Shown here: positions 6,518-11,202 of the stretch, piece after piece | Layout of the letters: the number at the start of each line of letters is the position of its first letter | How positions within the stretch are numbered: position 1 is the stretch's first letter | DNA from: an uncultured Prevotella sp. | GTDB lineage: Bacteria > Bacteroidota > Bacteroidia > Bacteroidales > Bacteroidaceae | Length of the DNA stretch: 11,202 nt | Direction of reading: 5' to 3' | Assembly (NCBI GenBank): GCA_900556795.1 | Contig: USQD01000040.1 | Coordinates: 1 to 11,202 of the forward strand | Made by a program: the position numbers and the translations under genes | The notes under the pieces: model-generated | The model's input: only the letters and a program-made list of their open reading frames with translations | What the model was told of the DNA's origin: nothing | Databases searched by the model: none

Positions 6518-8614
6518 ATGAAGAAGTTAAATAAATATAGAAAATCTGTACAAGGCTTGATGTTGTTGACCTTCGGTCTAACAATGGCAGGATGCTCCGC
6601 TCAGGATGATTTCTTCACCGAAACATCGTCAGAGAGCCTCAGCATCAAGCCTAGTGTAACAGAAGCAACTGTATCAAGAGTAGTTGCTTCTGACCAAGCC
6701 CTGCGTGAAGCTGCACTGGACAACCTGTACGTGAAGATTTTCGACAAGGAATATCAGGAGCAAAGTGTCAACAGGAAGTTTGACCGCAACTTGCAAAGCA
6801 ACCAGAAAGAGATTCTTGGTCAGGGCAACTGGAAAGTTGACTTGAATCTGCAGGAGAACAAGGATTACTTCGTGTACTCAATTGCCAATGCAAAAGAGGA
6901 CTTACAACAGGTAAACTCATTGGCCGACCTGGAAAAGAAGGTGCAGACTGATGAAGACATCTGGAAGCCTTACAGCAGCAACAAGAATGCAACCAAGAAC
7001 TTCCTGATGACAGCCAACTCTGATTGGACAGTCAGCAAGGAGCCTACTCAAACCATCGACAGTAAGCTGACAAGAGCTGCAGCCAAGATCGTTGTAAATC
7101 TCAAGATCAATGTTGCTGGCTACGAGGTGGTAGGCGAACCTACCTGGCAGTTGCTGAACTATAACACCCAGACTACTCTCTTTGGTGTAAATACAGCTAA
7201 GAGCATAGCTAGTATGAGCGAAACTGAGACGAATGAGAAAATGGCTAAGACTGCTGATGGCTATCAGTTGGTTACCTATAGCTACGCAACATTATGGGAT
7301 GATAATGCAAGTGCACCTCAGGCAAAGATCAAGGTGATGCTGAAGAAGGGTGAAGAAAAGCCTGTGGATTACTATTACAGTATTCCTGTTCGCGACCCTA
7401 AGGCAACAAAGTCATTGGAGCGTAACTACGTCTATACAGCCAACGCCACCGTAACAAGTCTGGGCAGCAGCTCTGACATTACTTATGGTGATGCTATGAA
7501 TCTGGTATATGATGTACAGAAGTGGACCAAGGGCGAAGAGACAACAATCAATGCTGGTAACCAGAAGTACTTGTTGGTTTCTCCTACCTTTATGATCATG
7601 AAGAACCAGAGATTTGATAATTCAACCATCAAGTTCTATGGCTCTGGTGAATGTAAGGTGCAAACCATGGAAATTTACTATTATGACAAAAATGGTAATA
7701 AACAAGCATGCTCTGGCAGTCAATACTTCAATGCTTCAGCAGAATATGCAGATGGTCATAGTGAGTTAAAGGACAAGGGAACAATTGTTATTGGCGCAAA
7801 AAATTCAACAACCGCCAATGACTTCGTGCCATTGTCTGTTAAATATATCAAGATAAAGGTAACTTGCGATGGTCTGGAAGAGATTGTAACTATCAAACAG
7901 TATCCTTTGGAGTATATCCAGGGTATAGCTGGCTGGTATTCTACAAAATCTATAGACGGATGGATTGATTGGCAAACAGATCAAGCTTCGCACAAAACAA
8001 AGAAGACCTCATATGATGATCATTTTAATGCAAAAGTAAAAGACGGGAACTATATTTATGAATATTACGACAAGAATGATGCTTTTTGGCCGTGGGATCC
8101 TGACGATTATAAAGCTACACTTGGAGACGGAGCCAGTAACGGTCAACATAATAATCAGATGTACGTTGTACAGATTACAAATACCCCTCAAAATAGCAAA
8201 TACAAAATAGGTCACGTTACAAATATTGATAAAAATACGAAATTATCTTCAGAAGATGTTGTATCTCCAGCATTTATGCTAGCATCTCAACTTGGTACAG
8301 TTACTGCATTCACAAATAAAAACGATGGTAAAAATGCATCAGAACATTGTGACAAATACATTGAGGTGAGAAAGGATGGTAAAAAATATACCGACTGGCG
8401 ATTACCAACAGCATCAGAAATTGGCGTTATCACAAATTATCAATATAAAACGAATCAAAATGTGATTGACGTTGTATTGGCTGGAAGAACCTACTGGGCC
8501 TTAAATGGCAGTCAGGTTACAGCAAACACAAATAATAGAAATACTGGATTTGTTCGTTGCGTTCGCGACCTCTCACCAGAAGAGGTAAAAGAGCTGGAAA
8601 ACAAGAATGAATAA
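6518..8614 (+). CDS. Fimbrial tip adhesin candidate: fimbrillin + beta domain + DUF1566/Lcl-like C-terminus
   Basis: Predicted tip pilin lipoprotein; 698 residues, the largest in the locus. The signal ends M-A-G-C26. The first strand region is followed by V-S-R54-V, a candidate maturation site. The fimbrillin part contains Y-F-V-Y-S-I-A-N and ends near V-Q-K-W336. Residues about 345-470 look like a beta sandwich. Then comes an aromatic-rich stretch (473-531, including W482, W485 and F-W524-P-W526-D-P-D-D-Y). Near the C-terminus are D-W-R-L-P-T (626-631) and F-V-R-C-V-R-D-L (678-685), motifs of DUF1566/Lcl-type domains with a C-type-lectin-like or sulfatase-modifying-factor-like fold. The DNA for the last 200 residues is AT-richer (about 36% GC) than the first part (about 46% at 6721-7080). 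The role as ligand-binding tip is inferred. Translation probably uses the weak AAAGGA at 6502-6507. Confidence 0.78.
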   Translation: MKKLNKYRKSVQGLMLLTFGLTMAGCSAQDDFFTETSSESLSIKPSVTEATVSRVVASDQALREAALDNLYVKIFDKEYQEQSVNRKFDRNLQSNQKEILGQGNWKVDLNLQENKDYFVYSIANAKEDLQQVNSLADLEKKVQTDEDIWKPYSSNKNATKNFLMTANSDWTVSKEPTQTIDSKLTRAAAKIVVNLKINVAGYEVVGEPTWQLLNYNTQTTLFGVNTAKSIASMSETETNEKMAKTADGYQLVTYSYATLWDDNASAPQAKIKVMLKKGEEKPVDYYYSIPVRDPKATKSLERNYVYTANATVTSLGSSSDITYGDAMNLVYDVQKWTKGEETTINAGNQKYLLVSPTFMIMKNQRFDNSTIKFYGSGECKVQTMEIYYYDKNGNKQACSGSQYFNASAEYADGHSELKDKGTIVIGAKNSTTANDFVPLSVKYIKIKVTCDGLEEIVTIKQYPLEYIQGIAGWYSTKSIDGWIDWQTDQASHKTKKTSYDDHFNAKVKDGNYIYEYYDKNDAFWPWDPDDYKATLGDGASNGQHNNQMYVVQITNTPQNSKYKIGHVTNIDKNTKLSSEDVVSPAFMLASQLGTVTAFTNKNDGKNASEHCDKYIEVRKDGKKYTDWRLPTASEIGVITNYQYKTNQNVIDVVLAGRTYWALNGSQVTANTNNRNTGFVRCVRDLSPEEVKELENKNE

Positions 8615-8633
8615 CAATTAAAGAAGGTACAAA

Positions 8634-10376
8634 ATGAAAAAGTTAAAACTATATATCGGAATGATGGTAGGACTGTTAGCAACCATGCTAACAGCCTGCA
8701 CAAGCGATTTGTCTGAAGAGACGGTGCCTTCTAACAGCAAGGGTGAGATGACGCTCAGCTTCAAGGTATCTACTCCAGACTACAAAATCGGAACAAGATC
8801 TGAGGGCTACAACAACGAGGGATTCGAAAGCTCTGATGTGCAGATATTCTGCTTCGATGCCAACGGATACTTCCTGGGCATGGGGCAGGATCTGAAGGTG
8901 GAAGCTACAAGCAAAGAGGAAATTGGCGAAGGTACAGTTAACACCAATAACAAAAATATTAGTGTGAAGATGCCTAATGCCACAGCCCGACTCCACATCA
9001 TTGCCAATGCCAATATCAATACAGAAAAGGCTGCCAACGAGTGGATTGGTTTGCATGAAAACAAGCTAATTACTACGTTTGAATCAAAGGCAGATGAAAA
9101 TCAGGCTCTGAAAACCAAGTATTGGGGATATTGTAGCGGTTCTACAACTGCTGACATGAAGACAAAGCTTACCAATAGCAGCAATGTGATTCATCTGATT
9201 AGAGATCGTGCTAAAATCACTGCTGACTGGGAAACTACAACCAATATCCAGAGTGTAGAAATCTCCATCGGTGAAGGAATGTTATATGCAACAACAGCTG
9301 CATTCGACCGTAACAAACTGGAATTTCCAAACACAACTGCTGCTAAGGATTGGGAATGGAATATTACCGATATTACCCTGCCTAAGTCAGAAAAAAGATA
9401 CAAAGGTTCTGCAGGAGGCCAGATGGGAACTGTGCAATATTGCTTTGAGGATGAAAACTCAAGTAAGAATCCTGTAAGATGTATCCTGAAAGTGACATTC
9501 AACGACAACACCGTAAAATGGTACAAGGTTTATCTTCAGAATGAGGATCAGCAATTCTATAAGATCAAGAGAAATTATACCTATGCGATTCATATCAAGA
9601 AGCTGAATCCAAAGTTAGGTTATCCTGGCTACGACGATGCCCTTAACGGCTATGCAGCTAACAACCCATGGATTCAGGTAGAGCAGATCGTACCAAAGAT
9701 ATCAGATGGAACTTATACTTTGGAAATTCCTAATGGTACAAACGTGATGTTGAACGATGGTGCTGCTGAAAGTCAGGAAATCGACTTCAATTACGAAGGT
9801 GGTGATTTGAACAAAGCAAATCGTTTCGATGTAAACTGGGTTACGAATAATGAGTTAGGTAAGAAAGATCTCACCATTACCTATGCAAACGGTAAGGGTA
9901 AGATTGGCTTTACCAGAGATGTCATTACCAACCAGCTGAAATCTGGCGAAATCCGAATACTCGACAAGGTGAGTGGTATGAGTAGAACTATCAAGATATA
10001 CAGTATCACGAAGTTCGACTTCGGTTTCACCTTCTCAGGTATGTCTGGAAGGAAAAAAAATAATACGGGTACTCTTACCTATACGATTCCGAAGAACTAT
10101 CCTTCTGAGCTTCTGCCAGTAGAAATCAGAATAGCTTCTAACACCATCAACCCTGAGGATTGCGATGTGGAGGTAGGTTCTACAGAAGAAATCACAGAAG
10201 GCAAAGATTGGAACTGCTGGTTCTTAAAGAAGTTTGACTCTGTAGCAGCTCTCGGAGTAAAGCAGACAATTACTCTCAAGAACATCAGAGACAATAGCAG
10301 AGGTGACAAGGGTAGCTTCTACGTAAAAGTAAAATATGGTGGTGGTTTGCAAACTTTTGCATTCACCTACAAATAA
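8634..10376 (+). CDS. Fimbrillin-like accessory/tip pilin lipoprotein, last gene of the operon
   Basis: Predicted minor pilin; 580 residues. The signal ends in the good lipobox L-T-A-C22. M-T-L-S-F-K-V is followed by G-T-R55-S, placed exactly as in the major subunit (R56). V-Q-I-F-C-F-D-A-N-G and L-H-I-I-A-N-A-N match the fimbrillin pattern of the neighbours, and this part ends near N-N-P-W346. About 230 residues follow, probably two beta domains (roughly 355-465 and 470-580); the last ends in alternating Y-V-K-V-K-Y and F-A-F-T-Y-K. No ligand-binding motif is recognised. It lies 19 bases after the previous gene with a weak AGAAGG (8622-8627). A run of eight A at 10053-10060 (codons 474-476) is a possible slippage site. 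A terminator hairpin follows 46 bases after the stop. Confidence 0.75.
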   Translation: MKKLKLYIGMMVGLLATMLTACTSDLSEETVPSNSKGEMTLSFKVSTPDYKIGTRSEGYNNEGFESSDVQIFCFDANGYFLGMGQDLKVEATSKEEIGEGTVNTNNKNISVKMPNATARLHIIANANINTEKAANEWIGLHENKLITTFESKADENQALKTKYWGYCSGSTTADMKTKLTNSSNVIHLIRDRAKITADWETTTNIQSVEISIGEGMLYATTAAFDRNKLEFPNTTAAKDWEWNITDITLPKSEKRYKGSAGGQMGTVQYCFEDENSSKNPVRCILKVTFNDNTVKWYKVYLQNEDQQFYKIKRNYTYAIHIKKLNPKLGYPGYDDALNGYAANNPWIQVEQIVPKISDGTYTLEIPNGTNVMLNDGAAESQEIDFNYEGGDLNKANRFDVNWVTNNELGKKDLTITYANGKGKIGFTRDVITNQLKSGEIRILDKVSGMSRTIKIYSITKFDFGFTFSGMSGRKKNNTGTLTYTIPKNYPSELLPVEIRIASNTINPEDCDVEVGSTEEITEGKDWNCWFLKKFDSVAALGVKQTITLKNIRDNSRGDKGSFYVKVKYGGGLQTFAFTYK

Positions 10377-10422
10377 AGAATTAGCAAAAATACTTAAGTT
10401 TAGAAAATATATATCAGTAAGA

Positions 10423-10451
10423 GGGAAGGAAGTTGCGAAAACTTCCTCCCC
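10423..10451 (+). terminator. Operon-end terminator hairpin
   Basis: GGGAAGGAAGTT (10423-10434) pairs with AACTTCCTCCCC (10440-10451) around the loop GCGAA, 11 of 12 positions matched with one A-C mismatch. The tail is CTAATTAGTATAG rather than a clean T-run. With 46 bases to the last stop codon and no same-strand gene until 11192, it most likely marks the transcript end. Confidence 0.7.
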
Positions 10452-10517
10452 CTAATTAGTATAGAACATTATTATCATTTACTATTATACAAAGAATGCG
10501 AAAACAAGACTAGACTG

Positions 10518-10569
10518 GTCGTTGGAATTTTAGTTGCCGAGGTGATCTCGCCCTCTAAGATTCCACGAC
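10518..10569. repeat. Long imperfect hairpin A (52 bases)
   Basis: GTCG (10518-10521) pairs with CGAC (10566-10569). After a single bulged T, TGGAATTTTAG (10523-10533) pairs with CTAAGATTCCA (10555-10565), 11 pairs with one T-G wobble. A 2x2 internal loop, one G-C pair, a C-C mismatch and CGAG/CTCG around the loop GTGAT complete it. About 20 pairs is far more than chance pairing would suggest. It could be an RNA element on either strand or a palindromic DNA repeat. Confidence 0.5.
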
Positions 10570-10735
10570 ATTTTTTGCCCATAAAGGATCACTCTCCACA
10601 GTCCATAGTACAATCGGGGAAGTTATCACGAATAAGTAATCGCCTAGCGGCTGAAGATATAGGCTTTTCCGGCTTATACTATTAGTTCTTCTGGCAACAA
10701 GTAAAGGTTTCTTCGAAGACTTTATACGTAAAAGC

Positions 10736-10775
10736 GATGCAACGAAAGTACTTTCAAGATGCAACGAAGGTACTT
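10736..10775. repeat. Two-copy direct repeat, 22-base period
   Basis: GATGCAACGAAAGTACTT (10736-10753) and GATGCAACGAAGGTACTT (10758-10775) match at 17 of 18 positions. Read on the minus strand, each contains TACYTTCG followed by TTGCATC, one base away from the Bacteroidetes -7 element TAnnTTTG. They may be degenerate or weak minus-strand promoters, or simply a local duplication. Confidence 0.5.
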
Positions 10776-10805
10776 ACGAGGCGAAAGAGGCCTGAATCGC
10801 AAAAT

Positions 10806-10864
10806 TGCCTTACGATGGCACAACATTGCCCCTAACTGGGGCAATAATCTGCCATTGCCAGGCA
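10806..10864. repeat. Long imperfect hairpin B (59 bases)
   Basis: Three stacked stems share one axis: TGCCT/AGGCA (10806-10810 with 10860-10864), ATGGCA/TGCCAT (10815-10820 with 10850-10855) and ATTGCCCC/GGGGCAAT (10825-10832 with 10838-10845), around the loop TAACT. The two internal loops are each 4x4, so the arms are equal in length at 27 bases. 19 pairs are canonical, and a C-G and a G-T pair can form inside the outer internal loop. No T-run follows, so it is not a standard terminator. Confidence 0.55.
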
Positions 10865-10909
10865 CAAAATGATACGTCGGGAGCTGGTAAAACAACCACT
10901 CTCTTTTTT

Positions 10910-11013
10910 ACCCTTCACCCTTCACCAAATCGGCTGAAACCCCGATAAACACTGGGGTTGCGAGAGGTGAAGGGTTGCGCTGACCCTTCACCACCCTTCA
11001 CCCACCCTTCACC
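10910..11013. repeat. CCCTTCACC repeat cluster with inverted copy
   Basis: CCCTTCACC occurs at 10911-10919, 10918-10926, 10984-10992, 10994-11002 and 11005-11013, and its complement GGTGAAGGG at 10966-10974. GGTGAAGGGT (10966-10975) and ACCCTTCACC (10983-10992) form a perfect 10-bp stem around a 7-base loop. The same minus-type copy could instead pair with ACCCTTCACC at 10910-10919, enclosing AACCCC/GGGGTT (10938-10943 with 10954-10959). This looks like an interspersed intergenic repeat; spread through the genome cannot be judged from the window. Confidence 0.65.
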
Positions 11014-11086
11014 TTCAGATTGCGCATGGAATTGAAACGGAAGCTCGCCCTGTTCGGTCGTGGGCCGAAACCACTGTTTTATGTCC

Positions 11087-11114
11087 CACAGATTTCACAG
11101 ATTTACACAGATTT
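11087..11114. repeat. Three CACAGATTT units
   Basis: CACAGATTT is present at 11087-11095, 11096-11104 and 11106-11114, the last separated by one A. Short tandem CACAGATT arrays are familiar in Bacteroidales intergenic DNA. No function is evident; the array ends 27 bases before the promoter of the next gene. Confidence 0.6.
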
Positions 11115-11140
11115 TCCGTAAGCGTCTCCGCGTTTATACC

Positions 11141-11171
11141 ATTGTAGTCTTCTCTTTTGTTCGTACCTTTG
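11141..11171 (+). promoter_or_regulatory. Bacteroidetes-type promoter for the next gene
   Basis: TACCTTTG at 11164-11171 is an exact match to the Bacteroidetes primary-sigma -7 element TAnnTTTG. ATTG at 11141-11144, 19 bases upstream, is a one-base variant of the -33 TTTG element at normal spacing. Transcription would start a few bases after 11171, about 15 bases before the ATG at 11192. Confidence 0.75.
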
Positions 11172-11191
11172 CACCATAATTTTAAAATCAC

Positions 11192-11202
11192 ATGAATTAT
11201 GA
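11192..11202 (+). CDS. Start of the next gene, cut by the window end
   Basis: ATG AAT TAT GA at the right edge gives only M-N-Y. It is proposed as a real start because it follows a good promoter (11141-11171) and an A/T-rich leader (TTTTAAAATCAC). Nothing can be said about the product, and it is probably an independent transcription unit from the pilus operon. Confidence 0.35.

Larger units (their letters stand above)
10453..11191. other. Gene-free stretch rich in inverted and direct repeats
   Basis: No frame here looks like a protein. The longest (minus strand, 10555-10764, 69 codons) lacks a recognisable leader or family and overlaps repeats. The stretch holds two long imperfect hairpins (10518-10569, 10806-10864), a smaller wobble-containing stem (10658-10678), the palindrome TCTTCGAAGA (10710-10719), a 17/18 direct repeat (10736-10775), a CCCTTCACC repeat cluster (10910-11013), three CACAGATTT units (11087-11114) and a promoter for the next gene (11141-11171). 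The density of structure suggests intergenic repeat elements or a structured RNA. Confidence 0.6.

Noticed and set aside
10518..10569. tRNA gene
   Set aside because: The sequence folds as one long hairpin, not a cloverleaf, and lacks the T-arm GGTTC/GTTCRA and anticodon-arm features.
10555..10764. 69-codon minus-strand frame in the repeat-rich stretch
   Set aside because: No signal peptide, known motif or ribosome-binding context; it spans a direct repeat and part of hairpin A, so it is more likely noncoding.
10911..11114. CRISPR array
   Set aside because: The repeats are only 9-10 bases, irregularly spaced, partly overlapping and in both orientations, with no spacer-sized units and no cas genes nearby.
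10377..11191. Insertion sequence or transposon remnant
   Set aside because: No transposase-like frame and no pair of terminal inverted repeats with target duplications could be seen; the repeats fit intergenic elements better, though copy number was not testable.

Overview
The window carries one complete type V (FimA/Mfa1-class) pilus locus from a Bacteroidales bacterium, most likely Prevotellaceae (Prevotella/Segatella-like). The evidence is six consecutive same-strand lipoprotein genes with fimbrillin-family features, the anchor signature C-x-x-D-D-L-x-x-C-P, mostly weak Shine-Dalgarno sites with A-rich leaders, and a Bacteroidetes-type promoter (TAnnTTTG) at the far right. GC content is moderate: hand counts give about 46% in 6721-7080 and about 36% in 7981-8580. 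The genus call is an inference; the order-level call is firm.

Layout: 61-1620 encodes the Mfa1-family major subunit. A 306-base gap follows (1621-1926), holding a terminator-like hairpin, further small stem-loops, a tiny 16-codon ORF and a 15-bp dyad. 1927-3048 encodes the FimB/Mfa2-family anchor. 3116-4963, 4976-6475, 6518-8614 and 8634-10376 encode four accessory or tip fimbrillin-like lipoproteins. Each appears to have a fimbrillin part of about 345-405 residues followed by a different C-terminal domain. A terminator hairpin at 10423-10451 closes the operon. 10453-11191 has no convincing gene but holds two long imperfect hairpins, a 17/18 direct repeat, a cluster of CCCTTCACC repeats in both orientations, three CACAGATTT units, and a promoter for a gene that begins at 11192 and leaves the window.

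How the genes work together (family knowledge applied here): all six products would be exported as lipoproteins to the outer membrane. An Arg-specific protease, not encoded here, would then clip the pilins after the first N-terminal beta strand, opening a groove for donor-strand exchange. An Arg at residues 52-60 is present in five of the six proteins and absent from the predicted anchor, which fits this model. The major subunit would form the shaft, the Mfa2-like protein would hold and limit it at the cell surface, and the last four would form the tip complex. The 698-residue protein has a C-terminal region with the W-R-L-P-T and F-V-R-C-V-R-D motifs of DUF1566/Lcl-type domains, encoded in distinctly AT-richer DNA, and is the best adhesin candidate.

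I see no evidence of a wholly new enzymatic or defence system. The most interesting signals are the modular, possibly swapped adhesin domain, the structured major-subunit/anchor gap that probably sets subunit ratio, and the unexplained long hairpins downstream of the operon.
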